Position numbers and translations under genes: made by a program | Assembly (NCBI GenBank): GCA_964397305.1 | Contig: CAYNIP010000001.1 | Location: 124,001 to 188,000, forward strand | Source of the DNA: JAAUTY01 sp964397305 | GTDB taxonomy: Bacteria > Cyanobacteriota > Cyanobacteriia > Cyanobacteriales > Spirulinaceae | Direction of reading: 5' to 3' | DNA: 64,000 nucleotides | In this document: positions 26,349 through 34,557 of the stretch, piece after piece | Position numbering within the stretch: position 1 is the first letter of the stretch | Layout: each line of letters starts with the position of its first letter | The notes under the pieces: generated by a model | Told to the model about the DNA's origin: nothing | What the model saw: the letters and a program-made list of their open reading frames with translations, nothing else | Databases searched by the model: none

Positions 26349-26421
26349 CCAGGGTTGGCCGAGCGGTTGAGGCAGCGAACTCATAATTCGCCTTAGGCAG
26401 GTTCAACTCCTGCACCCTGGA
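26349..26421 (+). tRNA. tRNA-Ile2 (anticodon CAT, lysidine type)
   Basis: 73 nt. Acceptor stem ccagggt/accctgg with discriminator A; D arm ggccgagcggttgaggc; anticodon stem gcgaa/ttcgc with loop ctcataa (anticodon CAT); T arm gcagg/cctgc with loop ttcaact. The overall form matches the chloroplast and cyanobacterial trnI-CAU type rather than initiator or elongator Met tRNA, so C34 is expected to be modified to lysidine by TilS and the tRNA to read AUA. No CCA is encoded. Confidence 0.85.
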
Positions 26422-26444
26422 TGCCCACTCCCAGCACGGGCGCT

Positions 26445-26894
26445 TTAGAAGGGCTGAGTCTCGAAGAAGAACTCACCACCAGGAACCGTTTGTCCCGAGC
26501 GGAGGTAGCCTGGGTTACTGATAATCGAGGAGTTGAAGGGGTTGGGTAAGTCGGGTGTGCGAATGAAGGGGCCGTTGTTGAATTGCTGTGTGAGCACATC
26601 CTGGTAAATCGAGTGGGCGAAGGAACCATCGCGATTGACCTCCATTTCCGGAAAGCCGCCAATCCCGAAGAGAAAATCCACTTGCCGCCCCAGGGTGAAC
26701 ACGGTTGAGAAGGCGTCCTGGGAGGTAGCCGTGAAGGCCTGCTGCATCGCTTCCGGCAGAGTTTGCAGGTTAGTCGGCGAGCCATTGGTAAAGACGGGCG
26801 CTTGCTGGGCGATCGCCTTCCCGGAGCTCCAAGCAAGCCCGGCGGCTACTAGCACGGAAATGACAGTCCAGCGGCGACCCCTGTGCAATACCAT
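26445..26894 (-). CDS. Small secreted protein of unknown function
   Basis: 149 residues with a clear signal peptide (WTVISVLVAAGLAWSSGKAIAQ, cut near residue 30) and a mature part rich in Asn, Phe and Pro without cysteines or a known motif (FGIGGFPEMEVNRDGS, PNPFNSSIISNPGYLRSG). Convergent with the tRNA-Ile2 gene and divergent from pyrE (100 bp). It could be a periplasmic or surface protein; nothing in it identifies a role. Confidence 0.65.
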   Translation of the reverse strand: MVLHRGRRWTVISVLVAAGLAWSSGKAIAQQAPVFTNGSPTNLQTLPEAMQQAFTATSQDAFSTVFTLGRQVDFLFGIGGFPEMEVNRDGSFAHSIYQDVLTQQFNNGPFIRTPDLPNPFNSSIISNPGYLRSGQTVPGGEFFFETQPF

Positions 26895-26994
26895 GACGCT
26901 TTCCTCAGGCTAAATATCGCTCCCATTCTAACGGAATCTTGGCTGGTACACTGCTGGCTAGAGAAAACTAGACCCCGGCGGGTACTGTTGTCAG

Positions 26995-27585
26995 ATGCTT
27001 GACTCAACCTCGGCGATCGCCTCCCTCCACCAACACCTCCTCGATCTGCTGGTTCAAGAAGCCTATCGGGAAGGAGACTTCGTGCTCTCCTCCGGCCAGC
27101 GCAGCTCCTACTACATCAACGGCAAGCTCGTCACCCTGCGGCCCGACGGAGCTTTAGCTATCGGTCACTTGCTGCTGGCGCGGCTGCCAGCGGACACCGA
27201 GGCCGTAGCGGGGTTGACCCTAGGGGCCGACCCGATCGTGACCGCCGTGAGCGTAGTCTCAGCCCTGGGCGATCGCCCCCTCCCAGCCTTGATCGTTCGG
27301 AAGGAAGCCAAGGGCCACGGCACGCGAGCCTACATCGAAGGGCCGGTTCTCCCCGCCGGAGCCCAGATCGTGGTCCTCGAAGACGTTGTGACTACCGGGC
27401 AGTCGGCCCTACAAGCAGTTGAGCGCCTACAAGCAGCTGGCTATCGCGTGGAGCGGATTATTGCCTTAGTCGATCGCCAGCAAGGGGGTCGAGAACTGTA
27501 TCACGAGCGGGGTTTAGCGTTTGAAGCCCTATACGAAATTGGCGAACTCCAAGCCCGAGCCCGCCAACTCGCCGCCATGGATTAG
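26995..27585 (+). CDS. pyrE: Orotate phosphoribosyltransferase
   Basis: Joins orotate and PRPP to give OMP in pyrimidine synthesis. 196 residues. Motifs: SYYINGKLVTLRPDG near residues 38-52; GLTLGADPIVTAVSV; the catalytic loop RKEAKGHGTRAYIEGP (family RKxxKxHG); and the PRPP motif VVLEDVVTTGQSALQAV near 124-140. ATG at 26995. Isolated from other pyr genes. Confidence 0.95.
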   Translation: MLDSTSAIASLHQHLLDLLVQEAYREGDFVLSSGQRSSYYINGKLVTLRPDGALAIGHLLLARLPADTEAVAGLTLGADPIVTAVSVVSALGDRPLPALIVRKEAKGHGTRAYIEGPVLPAGAQIVVLEDVVTTGQSALQAVERLQAAGYRVERIIALVDRQQGGRELYHERGLAFEALYEIGELQARARQLAAMD

Positions 27586-27786
27586 AAACCGGAAGAACTC
27601 AGGATTCGATGGCAGCGACCAACGTGCTAGCCTGAGGGCAACGGAGCCCCTAGGAATGTATCGCTCTCTACCAAGATGAAGGGCCGCGCTCTTCAGCGAT
27701 CAGCTTCTGGCAACGACCCTGAGCGAGTCTCCTATCCCCCCATTGCTGTAAACCCGTATCCAAGCTCTATCTAACTAAACTGTGCC

Positions 27787-29013
27787 ATGCGCTGGAAACG
27801 ATTCATTTCCCTAGTTGTCGCCGGGCTGCTGTCAGCCCTCTGCCTTGCCTGCACAGAGACGGCCCTGCGATCGCCCACCGAGGCTCCTGAGCGCGAGCCC
27901 GCGGCCATGACCATCACCAAACCCGACTCTCCCGCAGCCCCCGAGCAGCCCGCAGCACTGCCCCCAAAGACTCAGGAACTCATCACCAGCATCGGTCCCG
28001 AAGGCCTCTACAACCCGCCTCGGGGCAGTGTCCGCCTCGCCGTGATTAGTGACCTCAATGCAGCCTACGGTTCCACTCACTATGATCCCGAAGTGGATGC
28101 GGGCCTTTCGCTGCTCCCTTTCTGGCAGCCGGACATCGTTATCTGTAGCGGTGACATGGTGGCTGGACAAGACCTGAGCCTGAGTACAGAGCAAATCAAA
28201 GCCATGTGGGCCGCCTTTGATGAGCACATCGCCACACGCCTGCGCCAAGCGAAGCTCCCCTTCGGCTTTACCATCGGCAACCATGATGCTTCGAGCGCCC
28301 TCGGCATCAACAACAAACATTTGTTCAAGCAAGAGCGAGATCTGGCCTCCGCTTACTGGAATGAGCCTGATCACGATCCGGGGGTAGAATTCATTGACCG
28401 CTTTGAATTCCCCTTCTACTACAGCTTCAAATATGGAGACATCTTCTTTCTAGCCTGGGATGGTTCCTCCAGTCACATCCCAGCCGAAAAGCTGACTTGG
28501 GTCGAAAAGGCCCTAGGTAGTGAAGCCGCTCAGCAGGCGAAATTACGAATTCTAGTAGGGCATTTACCCCTGTACTCGGTCGCCATCGGTCGCGATCAGC
28601 CCGGGGATGTTATGGATGATGCCGACAAGTTACGCGACTTACTAGAACGCTATGACGTGCATACTTACATCAGCGGTCATCACCACGCCTATTATCCCGC
28701 TAAGAAGGGTAAGCTTGAGTTGCTGCACATGGGCATTCTTGGTTCAGGGCCGCGCCCGCTAGTCGATAGCAAATTGCCGCCCTGGAAGGCCATGACAATT
28801 TTGGATATTGACTTTGACCAAGCCGTAAAAACCCGTTACACCACCTACGATATACGAGAGCTGGGGCGGTTGATTGAGTATGAAGACTTGCCCCGCTTCT
28901 TGCTCGGCCACAATGGCCTTTTAGTGCGGCGAGATATTGATCCGAAAACCCTGAGTCCCGAGGAGAAAGCCCTCTGCGAACAACGCTTAGGGGCTGCCAA
29001 GTGTCTTTCTTAG
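27787..29013 (+). CDS. Exported calcineurin-like metallophosphoesterase
   Basis: 408 residues. An N-terminal signal with Cys near 22 (LCLACTETA) suggests a lipoprotein, though the lipobox is imperfect. Metal-site blocks appear in order: AVISDLNAAYGS (about residues 89-100; Asn takes the place of the usual His), CSGDMV, TIGNHDAS, VGHLPLY and SGHHHAYYP. The substitution DxN for DxH in block one is the only departure from consensus. A Pro-rich linker (about 30-70) precedes the catalytic domain. Acts outside the cytosol; the substrate could be a phosphomonoester, nucleotide or phospholipid head group, not decided by sequence. Confidence 0.85.
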   Translation: MRWKRFISLVVAGLLSALCLACTETALRSPTEAPEREPAAMTITKPDSPAAPEQPAALPPKTQELITSIGPEGLYNPPRGSVRLAVISDLNAAYGSTHYDPEVDAGLSLLPFWQPDIVICSGDMVAGQDLSLSTEQIKAMWAAFDEHIATRLRQAKLPFGFTIGNHDASSALGINNKHLFKQERDLASAYWNEPDHDPGVEFIDRFEFPFYYSFKYGDIFFLAWDGSSSHIPAEKLTWVEKALGSEAAQQAKLRILVGHLPLYSVAIGRDQPGDVMDDADKLRDLLERYDVHTYISGHHHAYYPAKKGKLELLHMGILGSGPRPLVDSKLPPWKAMTILDIDFDQAVKTRYTTYDIRELGRLIEYEDLPRFLLGHNGLLVRRDIDPKTLSPEEKALCEQRLGAAKCLS

Positions 29014-29057
29014 CCCCTCTCTAGGGTTGCGGCCTCAGCAAGGTTCAGCTTATTCGG

Positions 29058-29205
29058 GGGTGCATCCCGCTTTGGCACTGCGCTTGCCCACGCTGCGAGC
29101 AGCCGCTGCGCGTCTGCATCCCCCCGCTCCTCCTCCCAAGGCTGGCTACTAATCTCAGCCCTCACCCCCGCAATCTCCCGCTCCCAAAGGGTGAGGGAGA
29201 TACAG
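29058..29205. repeat. Truncated family B repeat followed by family A-like sequence
   Basis: gggtgcatcccgctttggcac starts a family B copy that includes gccgctgcgcgtctgcatcccc, loses its right end near ctcccaaggctgg, and continues into gccctcacccccgc...gggtgaggg (29158-29205). A further stem ccccctaaatccccctt/aagggggac lies at about 29282-29310. No gene is supported in 29014-29384. Confidence 0.6.
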
Positions 29206-29384
29206 AAACAGCCTGAACTGTAAGGGTTTCGGGACTTATGGGTATCCAGGAGACCAAGGCGGGGAGAGCTGTAGGGATTATCCCCCTAAATCCCCCTTGG
29301 AAAGGGGGACTTAAAATCGAGGAACCCAGGTTAAGCGGCGCTCTCTCAATGAAGGGCTGGGAGCCTCCTAGACTTGGGCTGATG

Positions 29385-30170
29385 CTAGCCCTCAACCGGC
29401 GTAAATACCTTCTTGCGCGGTGAGTACTTCCAGGCGATCCCCTCCGGATCGCGGCTCTGGGTCCACTGGGAAAAGTCGGGATCACCCTTGCGCTTGGTCA
29501 AGGTTCCGGAATGCACGGCTAGCCGCTTGGCCAACTCCGCCTGGATCAGGGCTTGGGGCTTGCCGGTTGCCTTGGCGGTTGCAGGGGGCGGGGCAACGGT
29601 AACGTCCGCGGTTGGGGGTGCGTCGGCCGTTGGGGCGGCGGCTGGCTGGGCTTCAGTCACCGCCGGGGGGGTCGGGGTAGCCGGGGTTGGTGTCGCGATG
29701 GGCTCTGGAGCTGGAGGCGGAATCAGGTCAGCGATCTCGTCAAAGCTGAGGGCTTCACTGTCGCGATCGCCCAGGGGCTCACTTTCCTTAAACATCGTAC
29801 CCAAGGCGCTGGCGGTGAGGAAGTAATAGACCCGACCGCCTTCCTTATAGTCCTTGCACTGAGCGCCATACTCAGCCGCCTTGTGGTCGAGGAAGCGTTG
29901 GGCGGCGGCGGCCGTCAAGTCCGCCCGCATGGCGAGGTCAAAGGGGGTCAGGCAACCCTGATTCTCCGAGACCAACTGATTGAAGTAGGGGGTAACTTGC
30001 TGGCTCCACTGTTGCCAGCGGTATTTTTGCCAGATGCGGAGGGCAAGGCCGAGGACAACCAGCAGCAACAACAGCGGCCAAATCGAGTACAGCAACACCA
30101 GCACAAAAGCCAGGGGGATTAACAGGACCAAGATGCTAGCGGCGCTTCGTTCCAGGACATGTCCAGTCAT
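29385..30170 (-). CDS. Membrane-anchored protein with C-terminal domain, unknown function
   Basis: 261 residues. Residues 10-45 are two adjoining hydrophobic helices (SILVLLIPLAFVLVLLYSI, LLLLVVLGLALRI). Residues 46-130 form a compact helical domain (WQQWSQQVTPYFNQLVSEN, LTPFDLAMRADLTAAAAQRFL), which could be a winged-helix. A 70-residue Pro/Ala/Thr linker leads to a C-terminal block (LIQAELAKRLAVHSGTLTKRK) also resembling a small DNA- or RNA-binding fold. Divergent in role from gatD 54 bp upstream. I do not recognise a named family. Confidence 0.65.
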   Translation of the reverse strand: MTGHVLERSAASILVLLIPLAFVLVLLYSIWPLLLLLVVLGLALRIWQKYRWQQWSQQVTPYFNQLVSENQGCLTPFDLAMRADLTAAAAQRFLDHKAAEYGAQCKDYKEGGRVYYFLTASALGTMFKESEPLGDRDSEALSFDEIADLIPPPAPEPIATPTPATPTPPAVTEAQPAAAPTADAPPTADVTVAPPPATAKATGKPQALIQAELAKRLAVHSGTLTKRKGDPDFSQWTQSRDPEGIAWKYSPRKKVFTPVEG

Positions 30171-30224
30171 AGGGCAACACAGCAGTGGCGATCACGGGCA
30201 AGACCCTGGGGAGCGGCGTTGCCC

Positions 30225-31031
30225 TTACCTCAAAGTGTACGCGCTCTCGGCTAAATTGGCCAAGTTGAGACGCTGAAACATAGCCTGCCGGCCTTGCCGT
30301 GCCCAAGCATCATCCAAGGGAGCCAAGGTCACGGGTTGCCCGTACTTTTGCTCCAGGGCTGTCTGAAGCAACCAGTCGGCAATAAAAGGGTTTTTCGGCA
30401 ACAGGGGCCCGTGGGCATAGGTGGCGATCGCGTTGCGGTAAAAGGCTCCTTCCCAGCCGTCTGTCCCATTGTTGCCATAACCAGCCAACACCCGACCGAG
30501 GGGCGCAACCTCTCCCAGATAAGTGCGACCGCCATGATTCTCAAAGCCAATCACGATGGGAGCTTCCCGCCAAAGTTGCCGCAACTCGGTTGCCAGAGGT
30601 TCCGCCACGATCTCAAACACAACGTTGCCAATACAGCGTTTGGCTTCGATCCCCGGATGCCGCGTCGTCAGGTCCAGGAGCCCCAGGCCCTCAATCCGTT
30701 GCCCCAGGGCTGGCTCATAGTAGTGGCCGAGCAACTGCGGGGAGCCACAGGTAAAAACGCCCGGAATTCCCGCCGCCAATTGGGCTCGCAGGGCCTCAGC
30801 CTTGGCCCCCTGCAAGTCCCGCATCACCAGTTCTTGTTGCCGATCCTGAGCGCCGCCCCCGACGATGAGATCCACACTAGTCAAGCGCTCTGGGGGGGCA
30901 TCCCGATCCAGGGGGATGATCTCCACGGCCAAGCCGCGCCACTGGCAGCGCCGTTGTAGGCAGATGACGTTGCCGCGATCGCCATAGGTGCTCATGAGCG
31001 TCGGATAGAGCCAGCCAAGCTTCAGTTCCAT
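30225..31031 (-). CDS. gatD: Lipid II isoglutaminyl synthase, glutamine amidotransferase subunit GatD
   Basis: Releases ammonia from glutamine for amidation of D-Glu in peptidoglycan lipid II. 268 residues, CobB/CobQ-type amidotransferase. Nucleophile Cys95 in GVFTCGSPQLLG; catalytic His in YAHGPLLPKNP near 218; YPTLMSTYGDRGN at the start; PLGRVLAGYGNNG. Lies 24 bp after its partner murT on the same strand, the usual operon order murT-gatD. The amidated peptidoglycan product is established in Gram-positive bacteria; its role here is inferred from the gene pair. Confidence 0.9.
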   Translation of the reverse strand: MELKLGWLYPTLMSTYGDRGNVICLQRRCQWRGLAVEIIPLDRDAPPERLTSVDLIVGGGAQDRQQELVMRDLQGAKAEALRAQLAAGIPGVFTCGSPQLLGHYYEPALGQRIEGLGLLDLTTRHPGIEAKRCIGNVVFEIVAEPLATELRQLWREAPIVIGFENHGGRTYLGEVAPLGRVLAGYGNNGTDGWEGAFYRNAIATYAHGPLLPKNPFIADWLLQTALEQKYGQPVTLAPLDDAWARQGRQAMFQRLNLANLAESAYTLR

Positions 31032-31055
31032 CGGGGGTTAGGGTAGAGGGGACTA

Positions 31056-32396
31056 CTACAAAATCTTGCGGCCGGTCAACAATTGCCGCACGTCGAGCAT
31101 GGCGGAATAGGTGGGCAAAATGTGCAGGGTCTCGGTTGCCGGGGTCTGGTCGAGGGCCGTTTGCAGAGCATCGTGCAGATCCGGCTGCACGATCAACTGC
31201 AAGGCCCCCGGCTCGAGCTGCTCGCAACTGTACTGGAGGCGCAGGGCCATGTCATAGACGCGATCGCCGCTCACCACCAGCGTTCCCCCCAGGGCCGCTA
31301 GGTTCTCCGTATCCACGTCCCAGATCCAGGATACGTCCGTACCGTCAGGGGTGCGATCATTGAGCACCACCAGCGTCACCGAGGCTTGTCCCTGGGCCTT
31401 GAGGTCTTTCACAGCTCGAATGGTCTCATTCATGCCCACGGGATTTTTCGACAACAAGATCCGCACCTGCTTGCCCTGCACCGTCAGTTCCTCCGCCCGA
31501 CCAAAAGCCGCCCGGAAGTTCTGGATGACGGTATCAATCGCGGGCCGCTCCAGACCCAGATCCTGAGCAATCAGGCCCGCCGCTAAGGTGTTGTATTTGT
31601 TGTAAACGCCGATCAGGATCTGACCCCATTCCGAGCTTTTGAGGGAGGGGGGACTTTTGTGAAAGCCGCACTGGGGACAGTCGTAGTCGCCCAAGTGGGA
31701 GAGGTAAACGCCGCGATAGTGCAGGCGATGGCCGCAGCTTGGGCAGTCGGTGGCATCGACTGCGTGGGGAATCGCCTCTAGGTACAAGGCCGGCTCGTTC
31801 AGGCCGAAGTACAACACCCGTTGCGGCAACTGTTGCCCCAAAAAGGAGAGGGTCGGGTCGTCGGCGTTGAGCACGACCGTAGTGGTCGCGGGCAAGGGGG
31901 CGATCGCCTGTCGCCAGCGGTAAGCAATCGTATCCACTTCCCCGTAGCGATCCAACTGGTCGCGAAACAGGTTCAGGGCCAGGATGTAACGGGGTTGGCA
32001 ATCTCGCAAGACGAGGGGCAAGACGTTCTCATCGACTTCGAGAATGGCGTAATCAGTTTTCAGGGTTCCCCACCCGCTCGTATCGGCCAGCAACGCGGTG
32101 ATCAGGCCGTTGATCAGGTTAGCCCCGGTGGCGTTGTGGGTGACACGCCAGCCTTGCTCGGCCAGGAGGGTTCGCAGCAGTAGCGAGGTGGTGGTTTTGC
32201 CATTGGTTCCAGCGATCAGGATCGCCCCCTGCCGCACTTGGCCGAAGAGGAGGGGCAGGATGCGGGGATGCAGGCGACGGGCGATCGCCCCCGGCAATAC
32301 ACTCCCAGCTCCCCGCTTCAATACCTTGACGATGGCCGTCACGGCCTTCGCCAACCCTACCGCCAACCCCAGGCGGACCCGGTCAATAAGTTGCAT
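31056..32396 (-). CDS. murT: Lipid II isoglutaminyl synthase, Mur-ligase subunit MurT
   Basis: 446 residues. P-loop GTNGKTTTSLLL (63-74), Mur-ligase central domain (DYAILEVDENVLPLVL, NLFRDQLDRYGEVDTI), an inserted four-Cys ribbon (CPSCGHRLHYRG...DYDCPQCG), and a C-terminal DUF1727 domain (SKNPVGMNETIRAV, VVLNDRTPDGTDVSWIWD). The zinc ribbon and DUF1727 distinguish MurT from other Mur ligases. Together with GatD it converts the D-glutamate of lipid II to D-isoglutamine, using ATP. Confidence 0.9.
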   Translation of the reverse strand: MQLIDRVRLGLAVGLAKAVTAIVKVLKRGAGSVLPGAIARRLHPRILPLLFGQVRQGAILIAGTNGKTTTSLLLRTLLAEQGWRVTHNATGANLINGLITALLADTSGWGTLKTDYAILEVDENVLPLVLRDCQPRYILALNLFRDQLDRYGEVDTIAYRWRQAIAPLPATTTVVLNADDPTLSFLGQQLPQRVLYFGLNEPALYLEAIPHAVDATDCPSCGHRLHYRGVYLSHLGDYDCPQCGFHKSPPSLKSSEWGQILIGVYNKYNTLAAGLIAQDLGLERPAIDTVIQNFRAAFGRAEELTVQGKQVRILLSKNPVGMNETIRAVKDLKAQGQASVTLVVLNDRTPDGTDVSWIWDVDTENLAALGGTLVVSGDRVYDMALRLQYSCEQLEPGALQLIVQPDLHDALQTALDQTPATETLHILPTYSAMLDVRQLLTGRKIL

Positions 32397-32565
32397 GGTT
32401 TTCCCCCTCGCCCCCTAAGTTGTGCATCATACCCGAACTTAGCGGCCCTGCACCAGGTTAGACCTCAGAGCATCAGGCTTTTGTAATACTTTGTCAAAGC
32501 ACTGATGGCTGATAAAGCATGAGGGTTTACAATGAAGTTGTACTAATGTGAAGCACTCATCCAGA

Positions 32566-33129
32566 ATGCTTATGACCATCCAATTTCGGTTTCATCCAGA
32601 GAAAGCTGTTGAAGCCGCAGCGGTGCTTTTAAAACTGCATGGTAAACCCATGAAATATTTGGGCTTGCTGAAGATGCTTTACATAGCTGACCGTATCGCA
32701 CTAAAGCGGATGGAGCAACCTATTACTGGTGATCAGTATGTATCTATGGACTATGGTCCTGTCCTCAGTGGCGTCTATGACTTAATCAAGGGGAGACCCA
32801 TTGATAATGCTTTACCTCTCTGGTCTCAGTTCATTTCTCCTCGCAATGAGCATCTTGTTTCCCTGTTGAAAGATCCAGGAAATGGGAATCTTTGTGAAGA
32901 GGAAGAGAGAATCATCCAGCAGGTTTATCAAAACTTCGGACATCTTAACCCTTTTCTAATTGCTGAGTGGACTCATGACCTCCCAGAATGGCAAAATCCT
33001 CATGGTTCAGCTATTCCAATTGCAGTAGAGGATATCCTAAGAAATGTGGGTAAGAGCGACGAGGAGATAGATGAAATTCAGCAAGAGGCTGTCCGGGAGG
33101 CTTATCTAGATGGGGTTTTGAATGGCTAG
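32566..33129 (+). CDS. Panacea-domain (DUF4065, SocA-like) putative antitoxin
   Basis: About 187 residues. KYLGLLKMLYIADRIAL, DQYVSMDYGPVLSGVYDLIKG and the acidic C-terminus (IDEIQQEAVREAYLDG) match the Panacea/DUF4065 fold, known as a shared antitoxin domain that neutralises many unrelated toxins and, in SocA, as a proteolytic adaptor. The start may be the ATG at 32566 or at 32572; a GTG at 32548 is possible. The end overlaps the next gene by 8 bp (33122-33129), so the two are translated together. Codon use and AT-rich composition differ from the neighbours on both sides, suggesting horizontal acquisition. Confidence 0.8.
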   Translation: MLMTIQFRFHPEKAVEAAAVLLKLHGKPMKYLGLLKMLYIADRIALKRMEQPITGDQYVSMDYGPVLSGVYDLIKGRPIDNALPLWSQFISPRNEHLVSLLKDPGNGNLCEEEERIIQQVYQNFGHLNPFLIAEWTHDLPEWQNPHGSAIPIAVEDILRNVGKSDEEIDEIQQEAVREAYLDGVLNG

Positions 33130-33514
33130 CATCACCATCAATCTGGGAGATACATTTTTGCTGGATACTCCTCCCAATAGTGAACATCTGTATATTGCCA
33201 TTGCACAAACTTCTGAGAGCACCTACCTCTTCGTTAATGTCACGACCCGCAGACCTAATTCTGAAGCAACCTGCGTCCTCATGCCAGGTTCGGGCGTGCC
33301 GAACTTTGTAGTCCATGAGTCTGTGATCGCTTACCAATGGGCCCGCGAAATGAATGCGACTCAACTAGCTGGATTGATTACGGCTGGTAGTCCGATTCCA
33401 AAAGGATCTTGTTCGGCGGCTGTTCTGGCTCAGATTCAGCAAGGGGGTCTAGTCTCCAGCCGCTTGAAGAATAAGTATAAAACCGCCCTCAAAGCTTTCT
33501 TGGGAAGACCGTAA
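33122..33514 (+). CDS. Small unknown protein, putative toxin partner of Panacea gene
   Basis: 130 residues, no family recognised. It starts ITINLGDTFLLDTPP, followed by HLYIAIAQTSESTYLFVNVTTRR and VPNFVVHESVIAYQWAREM. The layout of short beta strands with a late basic helix (SSRLKNKYKTALKAFLGR) recalls small-barrel toxins such as MazF/PemK in form but without their signature residues. Its coupling by an 8-bp overlap to a Panacea gene is the main reason to suspect a toxin. Shares the AT-rich composition of its partner. Confidence 0.6.
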   Translation: MASITINLGDTFLLDTPPNSEHLYIAIAQTSESTYLFVNVTTRRPNSEATCVLMPGSGVPNFVVHESVIAYQWAREMNATQLAGLITAGSPIPKGSCSAAVLAQIQQGGLVSSRLKNKYKTALKAFLGRP

Positions 33515-33675
33515 GGTTATGTTGAGCCTTGAGTTTCGAAAAACTGGAGTCTAACAACCGCACTGCACCGGAACGGCTGGTATAGTCGGCTGAATTGCCC
33601 AGGTTGTCTGTGTCCGGTGTGTGCGACCGATGGAACGCCGGCCTTGACAATCTTAGCTGGCTTGTTGGAGGCACC

Positions 33676-34365
33676 CTAGCCGAGGCGGCGGAGGAGGTCT
33701 AGCAGGCGATCGCGCTCCGTGACATAGACCCCACGTAGTTTTTCCGCCTCGACCCGCACTTGCGCTCGAGAGAACACGATGAGCGGCGTTACCGAGTCGG
33801 CCTGCCGTAGCCGCTGAACCTGCCCAGCCTGCTGCAAGGCCTGGGCCAGGAGATCCGTCTCGAAGGGGTAGCGCTGGCGACCGTATTGGCGATAGAGGCG
33901 ATCGCCATGACTCACCACCGTGCAGTTGTGGGACTTGACATCAAGGGTCAACAGGCGGCCCTGGGGAGAGGTGCAGAGGATGTCAACATCGCCCCCAGCC
34001 CGGATGGGGACATCGTACTCCAATTGCCAGCCCTCCGGCGCAAGCGGTTCCAGAGTTTGGGCGACCTCAGCCTCACCCACCGCCCCCTGGCTAGCCAGAT
34101 CAGCCAACTTCCAGCAGCGCCAGCCTTGACCTAGAGACACCAGCCCGAACAACCAAAAGGGGCTATAGAGGCAGAGGAGCCAAAGGTCCGGGATAGAGTC
34201 TTCAGGTTCTCGGTCAAGGAGCTTGGTAATTAGCGATTCGAGGCCGAAGGGGAGGAGGAAACTGGCGATCGCCCTCAGCCAACACTTCACAGCTCGCCAG
34301 CGACGCTGCCAGGCCAGACGGCGCGGGTTTCGCCCCGTCAGCCTCATTCCGGCGTTCCAAATCAT
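33676..34365 (-). CDS. NERD (nuclease-related) domain membrane protein
   Basis: 229 residues. Two hydrophobic stretches (about residues 31-45 and 60-80), then the NERD domain from about 95: GAVGEAEVAQTLEPL, AGGDVDILCTSPQGRLLTLDVKSH (Asp and D-x-K nuclease-fold residues), VSHGDRLYRQYG. NERD proteins are believed to have a nuclease fold; most have no known activity. Directly convergent with the Panacea pair. Function unknown. Confidence 0.8.
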   Translation of the reverse strand: MIWNAGMRLTGRNPRRLAWQRRWRAVKCWLRAIASFLLPFGLESLITKLLDREPEDSIPDLWLLCLYSPFWLFGLVSLGQGWRCWKLADLASQGAVGEAEVAQTLEPLAPEGWQLEYDVPIRAGGDVDILCTSPQGRLLTLDVKSHNCTVVSHGDRLYRQYGRQRYPFETDLLAQALQQAGQVQRLRQADSVTPLIVFSRAQVRVEAEKLRGVYVTERDRLLDLLRRLG

Positions 34366-34557
34366 CGGGGGCCTCGGGACGCAATCGAATCACTTCACCC
34401 AGCAGGTTTACCCTAGCACAAATCCCGCCTCCGGGCCAAAGTCTGGAAGATCGGGTCACAAGCTAGACTTGCCTCCCAGGAACCGCCAGCAGGGCTATCC
34501 CCCCAAGAGTGAACGGAGGTTACAAGGCTTGAGCATTGACCGGGAACAATCCTAGGC

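Noticed and set aside
26349..26421. tRNA read as elongator or initiator Met
   Set aside because: The anticodon is CAT, but the D arm and body match the trnI-CAU type and differ from cyanobacterial Met tRNAs.
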